From CALJFL01 sp036961205 (GTDB lineage Bacteria; Pseudomonadota; Gammaproteobacteria; Pseudomonadales; Halieaceae): a stretch of 64,000 bases of DNA. The stretch spans positions 434,001 through 498,000 of the forward strand of contig JBALVI010000001.1 of the NCBI GenBank assembly GCA_036961205.1, in the 5' to 3' direction. Of this stretch, positions 54,754 through 62,667 are shown one piece after another. The stretch's first letter is position 1. Each line of letters starts with the position of its first letter. Below the pieces are notes generated by a model, which did no database searches, was not told the DNA's origin, and was given only the letters and a program-made list of their open reading frames with translations. The position numbers and the translations under genes are program-made.

Positions 54754-55470
54754 CTAGCCGGACACGGGTTCAATCAACAGCGTTGGCAAATCCAGACAGT
54801 GGCTTTTGATCGACGCCACTCGGGTGCCTGGCTTGCGACCTGCACGGATTTCGGAAAGCCCCACGCCTCTGGTTTTTAATGCGCCCGCCATCGCATCGAT
54901 ATCTTGGCACTGATAGGTAATTCCCCAAAACGCACTGGCTTCAGCCGCGGATGATTCGGGCTGTGCCGCAAGAACTTCCAGCGTAAGTTTGCCTGTCCTG
55001 AAAAAGAGCATTCGCCCTCCCCACTCTGGCACCTCCTGGTCCAGCGCCAAACGAATTCCCAGCTCACCATTAAACAAAGCTATACATGCATCCGCGTGAT
55101 TAGTTCGCAAGACCACGTGGTCTACCGCAATATCTGACAGTATTGCCGCGGGATGCTCCTGCCGAAACAGTGCGGTCTCACTGCCGTCGCATTCCGAAAG
55201 ATTTAAACCCAGATCATTAACCAGCGGAGTGGGCCGACCACCGGCGGCGGCATTTTTAAACACCAGGCCATCAATTCGACTGGCAGAGCCACCACGCTGC
55301 AGCAAGTGCAAGGTAGTATTTGCAAGCGGCAGTAGTGCCGCTGGCTCCGCCTCCGACGTTGTATAACGGGATGGAGCTATACCCAGCAAGCTGTAATATT
55401 CTGCACAGGCTTCATGCAAATCTGGCACGCCAATGATTATCCGATCAAAACCCGTTACCCTAGCTTCCAT
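54754..55470 (-). CDS. VOC (glyoxalase-like) protein
   Basis: A 238-residue protein from ATG 55470. It has two vicinal-oxygen-chelate modules: FDRIIIGVPDLHEACAEYYSLLGI at the N-terminus and AVDHVVLRTNHADACIALFNGELGIRLAL in the middle, as in glyoxalase-like, dioxygenase and lactoylglutathione-lyase relatives. The metal ligand set is not complete enough to name an enzyme. It stands alone, convergent with the ALDH gene. Confidence 0.78.
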   Translation of the reverse strand: MEARVTGFDRIIIGVPDLHEACAEYYSLLGIAPSRYTTSEAEPAALLPLANTTLHLLQRGGSASRIDGLVFKNAAAGGRPTPLVNDLGLNLSECDGSETALFRQEHPAAILSDIAVDHVVLRTNHADACIALFNGELGIRLALDQEVPEWGGRMLFFRTGKLTLEVLAAQPESSAAEASAFWGITYQCQDIDAMAGALKTRGVGLSEIRAGRKPGTRVASIKSHCLDLPTLLIEPVSG

Positions 55471-55609
55471 CCTTTTCCCCGGCAATTGAATCAGACACAC
55501 AAAAGTCTTTGGCCAAATGGGCTATTCAGCACTACACTGTTGCCCTGCAAAAAAATGTAAATCCAAACGCTGGTCAGGATACTACAGCCAGTAAACCAAG
55601 GAGAACGTA

Positions 55610-56419
55610 ATGTACAAACAAATAAGAACCCTGCTGCTGGGCGCACTACTAGTGCTGGGCACCGCTCTTTCAAGCGCGGCTATGGCTGGCGATACCCTGC
55701 AGCGAGTTATCGATTTCAAGACCCTGAAAGTTGGCATGTCCGCGGGACAGCCTCCCTTTACCATGGCGGACCGCGAAGGCAAGCTGATGGGCTTCGATGT
55801 AGACTTGGCCAGAGCACTGGCTTCGGCCATGCGGGTTAAACTTGAAATTAAAGTTCTGCCTTTTGGTGACCTGTTAAAAGCACTCGATGAAGGCCAGGTT
55901 GATATGGTCGTTTCGGGGCTGTCTATTACACCCGAGCGTGCGGAAGCCGCCTCCTTTATTGGTCCCTATATGATGTCCGGTAAATCTATCCTGACCAAGA
56001 ACGATGTATTGGCAAAGGTTTCCAGTACTGACCAGTTCAATCGCGCCGATCTCAAGCTCGCTGCACTTAAAAACTCTACCAGCTCGGATTTTGTCTCCGC
56101 CGCTGCGCCGCAGGCAAACCTGATCGAAGTGGCGAGCTACGACGAAGGTGTGGAAATGGTTAAGGACGGCTCTGTAGACGGCCTGATCGCGGATATGCCG
56201 ATCTGTGTGCTGTCAGTACTGCGTTACCCCGATGCCGGCCTGGTCACTCTGGAACGTCCACTGACTGTTGAGCCCATCGGTATCGCGGTGAAAGGCGATG
56301 ACGCCCAGTTCCACAATTTGGTCGACAACTACCTCGAAGCCTATGGCAGAGTGGGAGTGCTGACCAAACTGCGCAAGAAATGGTTTGAAAGCAACAGCTG
56401 GGTCGCCGCACTGCCGTAG
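55610..56419 (+). CDS. Periplasmic solute-binding protein, amino-acid type (family 3)
   Basis: A 269-residue exported protein with a signal peptide (LLLGALLVLGTALSSAAMA). The binding domain has the family pattern KVGMSAGQPPFTMADREGKLMGFDVDLARAL and DMVVSGLSITPERAEAASF. This fold binds polar amino acids or related small molecules for ABC import. No permease or ATPase gene is adjacent, so it may supply a distant transporter or a sensor. glpQ follows 23 bp later and may be cotranscribed. Confidence 0.88.
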   Translation: MYKQIRTLLLGALLVLGTALSSAAMAGDTLQRVIDFKTLKVGMSAGQPPFTMADREGKLMGFDVDLARALASAMRVKLEIKVLPFGDLLKALDEGQVDMVVSGLSITPERAEAASFIGPYMMSGKSILTKNDVLAKVSSTDQFNRADLKLAALKNSTSSDFVSAAAPQANLIEVASYDEGVEMVKDGSVDGLIADMPICVLSVLRYPDAGLVTLERPLTVEPIGIAVKGDDAQFHNLVDNYLEAYGRVGVLTKLRKKWFESNSWVAALP

Positions 56420-56442
56420 GTCGCGCTAGCGAAATCCAGAAA

Positions 56443-57495
56443 ATGGGGGCACGAGCGACGTTCGTAGCCCTTTTTTTTACTCTTTTATTGCCGCAACTGC
56501 AGATGAGAGCCGTGTCTAACGAACTTAGCAAACCTATCGTTATAGCCCACCGGGGTGCCAGCGGCTATCTGCCGGAGCACACCCTGGCAGCAAAGGCCAT
56601 GGCCCACGCAATGGATGCCGACTTTATCGAACAGGACGTTGTTCTTACACGGGATGGCGTTCCGATAGTGCTGCACGACATCCACCTGGAATACACCACC
56701 GACGTTGCCGCCCGTTTCCCCGACTCTCAGCGCAGCGATGGCCATTTCTATGCGATTGACCTCACGCTGGCCCAAATTCGCCAGTTGCAGGCACATGAAA
56801 GAGTGCAGATAAATCCCGATGGCAGCCGTCAAGCAGTCTTTCCAGATCGCTATCCGCTACAAACGGGAGTTCTGCGCGTACCTACTCTGGCTGAAGAAAT
56901 CGACCTCATCGCCGGCATGGATCGCAGCCGTGGTAAACAAACCGGTCTTTACATTGAATTGAAGGCCCCCAACTTCCACCTGAAGGAAGGGCTGGACATC
57001 GCGGCCAGTATTCTCAAGGTACTAACCGAAAAGGGCTATACCCAAAACACTGCACAAGTGTATCTGCAAAGTTTTGATGATCAGGTACTGCGCTATCTGC
57101 GCGAGGAGCTGGGCTGCAAGCTACCGCTTATTCAGCTTATCGCCGACCCGGGCTGGGGCGAGGACAGCGCGGTTGACTACAGTTTTCTACAAACCGATGC
57201 CGGTCTGGAATCAATCGCAAAATATGCTGATGGCATTGGCCCCTGGTATCGGCAGATCTACCTGGGGCGGAACGAGGAGGGAGAGGTTCAACTTTCCGAA
57301 TTGGTCGCCATGGCACAAAAGCACGGGCTGGAGGTTCATCCCTACACTCTTCGCCTGGAAGATCTTCCGGCCGGCATTCACAGCTTTGATAACCTCATGC
57401 ACATACTTCTGGAGGATGCCGGAGTCGACGGATTCTTTACGGACTTTCCCGATTTAGCCCGAAGTTACATAGACAAAAACTTCGCGGCGCCGTGA
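56443..57495 (+). CDS. glpQ: Glycerophosphodiester phosphodiesterase
   Basis: A 350-residue periplasmic enzyme that hydrolyses glycerophosphodiesters to glycerol 3-phosphate and an alcohol. A signal peptide precedes HRGASGYLPEHT and the metal-site patterns EQDVVLTRDGVPIVLHD and YIELKAP, with the GLEVHPYTLR and VDGFFTDFPD patterns of GlpQ. The length is close to E. coli GlpQ. Its product could feed the GlpD encoded at the left end of the window. It follows the solute-binding protein gene by 23 bp. Confidence 0.92.
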   Translation: MGARATFVALFFTLLLPQLQMRAVSNELSKPIVIAHRGASGYLPEHTLAAKAMAHAMDADFIEQDVVLTRDGVPIVLHDIHLEYTTDVAARFPDSQRSDGHFYAIDLTLAQIRQLQAHERVQINPDGSRQAVFPDRYPLQTGVLRVPTLAEEIDLIAGMDRSRGKQTGLYIELKAPNFHLKEGLDIAASILKVLTEKGYTQNTAQVYLQSFDDQVLRYLREELGCKLPLIQLIADPGWGEDSAVDYSFLQTDAGLESIAKYADGIGPWYRQIYLGRNEEGEVQLSELVAMAQKHGLEVHPYTLRLEDLPAGIHSFDNLMHILLEDAGVDGFFTDFPDLARSYIDKNFAAP

Positions 57496-57629
57496 ATTAT
57501 GCACTAGCAACTGCTGGCGGAACCCTGCGGTCTGGTGCATCCTTCAAAAGATAAGAGAACGCGCCCGCTTTCGTCGGTATGGCCGTTATACTGATTCAAT
57601 AAAATCGCAAAAGTAGCCTGGATTTTGAC

Positions 57630-59078
57630 GTGACCCCAAAAGTAAATAGACGCACCAAGATAGTCGCAACCGTCGGGCCCGCTAGCGAGTCCGACGATAT
57701 GATCGCCAAATTGATCAGCGCCGGCGTCAATGTATTTCGACTGAACTTTAGCCATGGCAGCGCTGCCCAGCACATCAAGGTTGCCGCGCGCATTCGCAAG
57801 CAATCTGCGTTAGCGGGTGTTTACGTTGGTATTCTCGCCGATTTGCAGGGCCCAAAGATTCGCATCAGTACATTCCGTGATGGCGAAGTTGAGTTAGCCC
57901 AGGGGGACCGCTTCAGACTGGATCTGGCAATCCCCGCAGGTGAGGGCGACATTCGCGGCGTAGGTCTCGATTATGAACAGCTGTCTGACAACGTATTTCG
58001 CGGCGATACCCTGCTGCTCGATGACGGTCGTATTCGTCTCACCGTAGATGGTGTGGAATCCGGCGCAGTTGATTGTTCCGTTCTGGTAGGCGGCAAACTG
58101 GGCTCACGTAAGGGCATAAACCGCCTGGGCGGTGGTCTGGCAGCGCCGGCCCTAACCGCCAAAGACATTGCCGATATCGACAGCCTGGCGGAAGTACGCC
58201 CTGATTTCGTTGCCGTTTCTTTCGTCTCCAACGCAGGAGACATCGAACAGACACGGGAACTGCTTAAACAACACCAACTGGAACCCGCTATCATCGCCAA
58301 AATAGAACGGGCTGAGGTTGTAGCCGAAGACGATACGCTAAACGGTATCATCAGTGCTTCTTTTGGCGTGATGGTGGCCCGGGGCGATCTCGGTGTCGAG
58401 GTGGGCGATGCGCAACTGATCGGCATCCAGAAAGACTTGATTTCCCGAGCCAGAAAAATGGATCGAGTGGTAATCACCGCCACTCAGATGATGGAGTCGA
58501 TGATCAGCAGCTCCATGCCAACGCGAGCCGAAGTCTTCGATGTTGCCAACGCTGTGCTGGATGGCACCGACGCCGTTATGCTATCTGCAGAAACCGCCGT
58601 GGGGAAATACCCGGTGGAGGTAGTCAAGGCGATGGCGGATGCGGCAATCGGCGCAGAGTGCCATCCGGTGGCGCGCACCTCAAGGTATCGCCTGGACCAG
58701 CAGTTCGAGTCTGCCCAGGAAGCCATCGCAATGTCTGCCATCTACGCCGCCAACCATTATAAGAATGTGCGCGGCATAGCCTGTCTTACCGAATCTGGCC
58801 GTACACCCTTGCTAATGTCGCGCCTGAGCTCCGGACTACCCATTTTTGCCCTCAGTGACCAAAGTGAGACCCTGCAGAAGTTGAGCATGTGCCGCGGTGT
58901 AGTGCCTCTGTACTTTGACGCCAGCGCTTTTGAAGTTGAGAGTGTCGAGCGCAGGGCAATTGAATTCCTCCTGGACGGTGGTTATCTGCAAAAAGACGAT
59001 TCTATTCTGCTGACCAAAGGCGCCGTAATGGGCCGCGCCGGCTCGACCAATATTATGAAAATTCTGCCGGTCGCGTAG
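57630..59078 (+). CDS. pyk: Pyruvate kinase
   Basis: Transfers phosphate from PEP to ADP, the last step of glycolysis/Entner-Doudoroff. The 482-residue product starts at GTG 57630. It shows RTKIVATVGPAS, NFSHGS, the catalytic lysine in AKIERAE and the metal site VARGDLGVEV, with ITATQMMESM. Glucokinase follows 2 bp after its stop, so the two form an operon. No regulatory site was recognised in the 134-bp upstream gap. Confidence 0.95.
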   Translation: MTPKVNRRTKIVATVGPASESDDMIAKLISAGVNVFRLNFSHGSAAQHIKVAARIRKQSALAGVYVGILADLQGPKIRISTFRDGEVELAQGDRFRLDLAIPAGEGDIRGVGLDYEQLSDNVFRGDTLLLDDGRIRLTVDGVESGAVDCSVLVGGKLGSRKGINRLGGGLAAPALTAKDIADIDSLAEVRPDFVAVSFVSNAGDIEQTRELLKQHQLEPAIIAKIERAEVVAEDDTLNGIISASFGVMVARGDLGVEVGDAQLIGIQKDLISRARKMDRVVITATQMMESMISSSMPTRAEVFDVANAVLDGTDAVMLSAETAVGKYPVEVVKAMADAAIGAECHPVARTSRYRLDQQFESAQEAIAMSAIYAANHYKNVRGIACLTESGRTPLLMSRLSSGLPIFALSDQSETLQKLSMCRGVVPLYFDASAFEVESVERRAIEFLLDGGYLQKDDSILLTKGAVMGRAGSTNIMKILPVA

Positions 59079-59080
59079 CA

Positions 59081-60049
59081 ATGCCGGCTAACGTGAGGCC
59101 GCGCCTGGTAGCAGACGTAGGCGGAACAAATACCCGTATTGCGTTATACGACCCTGCCAGCGGGGATTATTTCTCCGCACAAAACTACATAAACCGCGAT
59201 TTCGTGAACTTCGAAGACGTTGTTGAGCATTGGCTAGGGAATTTGTCCGAGGCGTCGCCCGAGGAGTGCTGCGTTGCGATAGCCTCGCCCCTGGACGGCG
59301 ATCAGGTCAACATGGTGAACATGGACTGGTCATTTTCGCGTGGGGAGTTTAGCCAGCGCTTTGCGTTCAAGCATATCGCCTGGCTGAATGATTTTGAGGG
59401 CAATGCTCACGCACTCCCTCATCTGCAGGATGATGATCTGGAACTGCTGCACGCCGGACACGCAACGAGTCGCTCCCCATTGGCGGTTATGGGGCCAGGC
59501 ACTGGCCTGGGTGGTGCGACCCTGGATGGCATCGGGACTCGCCAGCGAGTGCGGCGCAGCGAGCCCGGGTCGATGGGACTAAGCCCTCAGTCGGAACTGG
59601 AGCTAGCGCTTTTCGAGCTATTGCTGACTAAACATAAAGACATCTATGCTGAATTGCTAATCTCCGGCCCTGGCCTATACCGTCTGTATATCAATCTTTG
59701 CGAGTTGGCCCAAACCACTCCACTGGCGAAAGACCCGGCTGAAGTGTCCCATCTGGCGCTCACCGCTGATGATGAGCACTGCCTACAGGCGCTGACTGTG
59801 TTCTGCGAATTACTGGGCTCGGCATGCGCAGATTTTATTCTTGCCAATGGTGCCTATGGGGGGCTCTATCTGGCGGGAGGCATCCTACCCAGAATGACAG
59901 ACTTTCTCAAAGCCAGCAGATTCCATCAGCGCCTCTGTAAAAAAGGCTTTATGGCAAAATCACTTGGCAAGGTTCCCGTTTATGTAATCACCGGGACCAG
60001 AACAGGCCTGATTGGAGCAGCCCACGCACCGCTGGCAGCAGCCCCTTAG
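59081..60049 (+). CDS. glk: Glucokinase
   Basis: Phosphorylates glucose with ATP to glucose 6-phosphate, the substrate of Zwf. The 322-residue protein has the ATP-binding pattern LVADVGGTNTRIALYD and the catalytic Asp104 in WLNDFEGNAH, with GPGTGLGGATLDG. The usual sugar-contact motif E-G-G-H is E-P-G-S here (Glu161, Ser164): the His is replaced by Ser. The later Glu in YAELLISGPGL is retained. Start codon lies 2 bp after pyk. The stop overlaps by four bases with the stop of the convergent kinase gene. Sugar range may differ from standard Glk. Confidence 0.93.
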   Translation: MPANVRPRLVADVGGTNTRIALYDPASGDYFSAQNYINRDFVNFEDVVEHWLGNLSEASPEECCVAIASPLDGDQVNMVNMDWSFSRGEFSQRFAFKHIAWLNDFEGNAHALPHLQDDDLELLHAGHATSRSPLAVMGPGTGLGGATLDGIGTRQRVRRSEPGSMGLSPQSELELALFELLLTKHKDIYAELLISGPGLYRLYINLCELAQTTPLAKDPAEVSHLALTADDEHCLQALTVFCELLGSACADFILANGAYGGLYLAGGILPRMTDFLKASRFHQRLCKKGFMAKSLGKVPVYVITGTRTGLIGAAHAPLAAAP

Positions 60050-61440
60050 CAGGGAAATGACAGGCGGGCGCAGAACCCCTCGCCATCGTCGCCTGGATGC
60101 GCGTTAAACTGCGCTCCATGCTGATCGGCAATGCGGGTCACGATGGAAAGCCCCAGACCTGCGCCCAGTCCGTTACTTCCCGGCACTCGGTAGAATCGTT
60201 CAGCAAGTCGATCGAATTCAGCGGATGATAGCGTTGCACAGTCGTTGCAAATTTCCAGTTCACAACCTTGCCTGCCAGAAACCAAATTTATTTTGACCGC
60301 CGACCCGGATGTGCCGTAGCGGAAGGCATTGCTTAACAAGTTCCTCAGTAGAATACCCAGGGATTCTTCACTTCCTTGCAGTATGCACTCCGCGCCTTCT
60401 AGCAGGTCTATCTCCAGCCCGCTCTCCACGGCTAGATGTGCCGTGTCCGCCAGTGCCTCAATCAGTTGAGCCCTGAGATGTACTTCAGTCATCTCCAGGG
60501 GTGCGTCCGGATCGACTCTGGCCAGAGTGAGAAGCTGCTCCACCGTATGTGTGGCTCTATTCACACGGGCGGCAATACGCTGCAGCATTACCTGGGCGGG
60601 CTGGTCACTGAGCTGCCGCTGACACAGTTGTACCTCGGTCTTGATGGCCGCCAGCGGAGTCATCAGTTCATGGGCCGCATTGGCGGTAAAACGCTGCTCC
60701 GACTCCAGAGCAAAACCAAGGCGTTCCAACAGTTTATTGAGCGCCACCACGGTGGATTGCATTTCTTCCGGAACTTCATCAAGAGCCACAGCTTCCAATT
60801 GCTGCGGGCTGCGCTCGGCAATTTGCCTGGCCAGGCTTCTCAGGGGACGCAGACCACGGGAAACACCAAAATAAACCAGCCCTACGGTTAGCGGTAGAAT
60901 AATGAACAAGGGGAAAAGAGCCTGGGCGAATGTGCCCAGCAGGGCCCATCGAGCCTGATCGAGTTCTATACCAACCATAATCCACAGGTCGTTGGTTTTG
61001 TCATGACGCGCTAATATGCGCCAGTGGTTGTGGGTATCTCCGCTGCCGTCAATCAGCCGAAACGAGAACCCCTCAGCAGTTGGCACATCGAATCGAGGAG
61101 AGTTTTCCAATACGGCTAGCAACTGGTCCCCGAGGAATATATTGACCACCGGTGTCAGCCCCTCACTCGCAGGAGCGTCAATTACCATAGGCTCCAGGCC
61201 AATTCTTTCAATATGAGCGGCAGTACCAATGCCGGGAATCGCACTCCCCGCATCAATCTGGATCGCAAATATTTCTGTTATATAGCTCACCAGACTGGAA
61301 TATTGCTCCAGCTGCCTATCGACCTGGTCCAACAGTGCCCTGCTCGCATAGGCTCCGGTGATCGCGGCTGAACCGACCCAGGCAAATAGCATCAGGGCCA
61401 ACAGGATCAGAACCAATCGTTTGCGAAGCGACGCGGTCAT
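60046..61440 (-). CDS. Sensor histidine kinase, QseC-like
   Basis: A 464-residue inner-membrane sensor kinase with two helices (10-30 and about 165-185) flanking a periplasmic sensor domain, a HAMP-type linker, an H-box AANAHELMTPLAAIKTE (Met replaces the usual Arg after HEL), an N-box LLRNLLSNAFRYG and the G-box GAGLGLSIV. It is cotranscribed with, and overlaps (ATGA), the response regulator before it. The QseC/PmrB class is suggested by order and fold; the signal is unknown. Confidence 0.92.
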   Translation of the reverse strand: MTASLRKRLVLILLALMLFAWVGSAAITGAYASRALLDQVDRQLEQYSSLVSYITEIFAIQIDAGSAIPGIGTAAHIERIGLEPMVIDAPASEGLTPVVNIFLGDQLLAVLENSPRFDVPTAEGFSFRLIDGSGDTHNHWRILARHDKTNDLWIMVGIELDQARWALLGTFAQALFPLFIILPLTVGLVYFGVSRGLRPLRSLARQIAERSPQQLEAVALDEVPEEMQSTVVALNKLLERLGFALESEQRFTANAAHELMTPLAAIKTEVQLCQRQLSDQPAQVMLQRIAARVNRATHTVEQLLTLARVDPDAPLEMTEVHLRAQLIEALADTAHLAVESGLEIDLLEGAECILQGSEESLGILLRNLLSNAFRYGTSGSAVKINLVSGRQGCELEICNDCATLSSAEFDRLAERFYRVPGSNGLGAGLGLSIVTRIADQHGAQFNAHPGDDGEGFCARLSFPC

Positions 61441-62093
61441 GGATTCATCCGATAACCGACACCGCGCATAGTCTCAATCACATCGCCACCAAAGCGTTTA
61501 CGTAGTCGTGATACGTACACCTCGACTGTGTTTGAACCTACCTCTTCTCCCCAGCTATAAATGCCTTCCTCCAAACGGGCGCGCGACACAAAGCGTCCCG
61601 CGTTGCGAACCAGTATCTCCAGGATGGCAAACTCCCTGGCAGTCAACGTATGGGCCTCGCCCTCAAATTCCACCAGGCGATCAACAGGATCGACCAAAAT
61701 ACCGGCGGCAGTGAGCTGCTGCGCCTTGTTGTCACCTTGGCGACGCAGCAACGAACGGACTCGCGCAAACAGCTCGTCCATCTCAAAAGGCTTGGTCAGG
61801 TAGTCGTCGGCACCAGAATCCAGCCCATCTATCTTATCCGCCAGAGTATTTCTGGCAGTGAGAAGGAGTACTGGAAGCAGATGCTTGTCGCTACGCAGCT
61901 GTCGCAACACCTGCATTCCTGGTACACCCGGCAGGCCCAGGTCTAAAATGAGCAGGTCATAGGGTGTTGCAGACAGACTGGCCCGCACGGGATCCCCAGA
62001 GGGCAGCCAGTCAACCGCGTACTGCTCCAGCTTAAGAGCTGCCTCAAGGGACTCGCCCAGCTGTATATCGTCTTCGACCAGTAATATTCGCAC
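61437..62093 (-). CDS. OmpR-family response regulator, QseB-like
   Basis: A 218-residue response regulator. The receiver domain (1-115) has the acidic pair EDD at residues 7-9, Asp51 in ILDLGLPG and Lys in DDYLTKPF. The C-terminal winged helix domain includes HTLTAREFAILEILV and GSNTVEVYVSRLRKRF. Paired with the kinase gene that follows with a 4-bp overlap. Targets unknown; the neighbouring glk/pyk operon is a possibility, given that pseudomonads keep a glucose-responsive pair beside glk. Confidence 0.95.
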   Translation of the reverse strand: MRILLVEDDIQLGESLEAALKLEQYAVDWLPSGDPVRASLSATPYDLLILDLGLPGVPGMQVLRQLRSDKHLLPVLLLTARNTLADKIDGLDSGADDYLTKPFEMDELFARVRSLLRRQGDNKAQQLTAAGILVDPVDRLVEFEGEAHTLTAREFAILEILVRNAGRFVSRARLEEGIYSWGEEVGSNTVEVYVSRLRKRFGGDVIETMRGVGYRMNP

Positions 62094-62378
62094 AACTTCC
62101 TCAATTTGCTAGCATCAGAACACAGGTTATAGCGTCACCCAGTAAGATGAAACAAGCCTTAATCTGGGCGCATAAAAGTCGTAATATTGCCATTTAAAAT
62201 CTGGAACATGCTGTGGCAAGGTTCAAAAGCGGTGCTAAACTTCTTAAAGCTGACTTCTTCAGCGGTATTTGTCTGAGCGCTCAGAGTTCCTTTTTTGTCC
62301 TCGATTCGCACTAATAAATAATTTTTGAATTGGCTGCAGCCCCCGGGGTTCCAGCTTAGAAACTTAGGTAAATTGAAT
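62094..62378 (+). promoter_or_regulatory. Long leader and control region of the cold shock gene
   Basis: The 285 bases before the cold shock gene have no convincing coding sequence. They contain a small hairpin near 62249 (GCTGA-CTTCT-TCAGC) and a perfect 12-bp palindrome, CTGAGCGCTCAG, at 62273-62284. csp genes often carry long structured leaders that control translation at low temperature, which this may be; the transcription start is not known. Confidence 0.4.
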
Positions 62379-62585
62379 ATGGCTACAGTAACCGGCACAG
62401 TTAAGTGGTTTAACGAATCAAAGGGCTTTGGATTTATTGAACAAGAAGGCGGGCCCGACGTCTTCGTACATTTCAGCGCTATCAAAGGCGATGGATTCAA
62501 AACACTGGCCGATGGCCAGAAAGTCGAGTTCACCGTTACCGACGGCCAGAAAGGTCCGCAAGCAGAAGATGTAGTGCCGGTCTAA
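62379..62585 (+). CDS. cspA: Cold shock domain protein
   Basis: A 68-residue single-domain RNA/ssDNA-binding protein. RNP1 is KGFGFIEQEG (K-G-F-G-F-I) and RNP2 is VFVHFSAI. ATG 62379 is used since it gives the exact family length; AGG lies about 9 bases before it. A terminator follows directly, so it is monocistronic. Whether it is cold-induced cannot be read from sequence. Confidence 0.95.
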   Translation: MATVTGTVKWFNESKGFGFIEQEGGPDVFVHFSAIKGDGFKTLADGQKVEFTVTDGQKGPQAEDVVPV

Positions 62586-62616
62586 CTAGAACCAGCCACT
62601 CAACCCTTTCTGAGGG

Positions 62617-62648
62617 CAAAAAAAAGGAGCATTAAATGCTCCTTTTTT
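62617..62648. terminator. Bidirectional rho-independent terminator
   Basis: Stem GGAGCAT / ATGCTCC with a TAA loop, preceded by an A run and followed by a T run, so it can act on both strands. It separates the cold shock gene from the convergent TPR gene. Confidence 0.92.
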
Positions 62649-62667
62649 ACGCCTGTTTAATCTCAAA

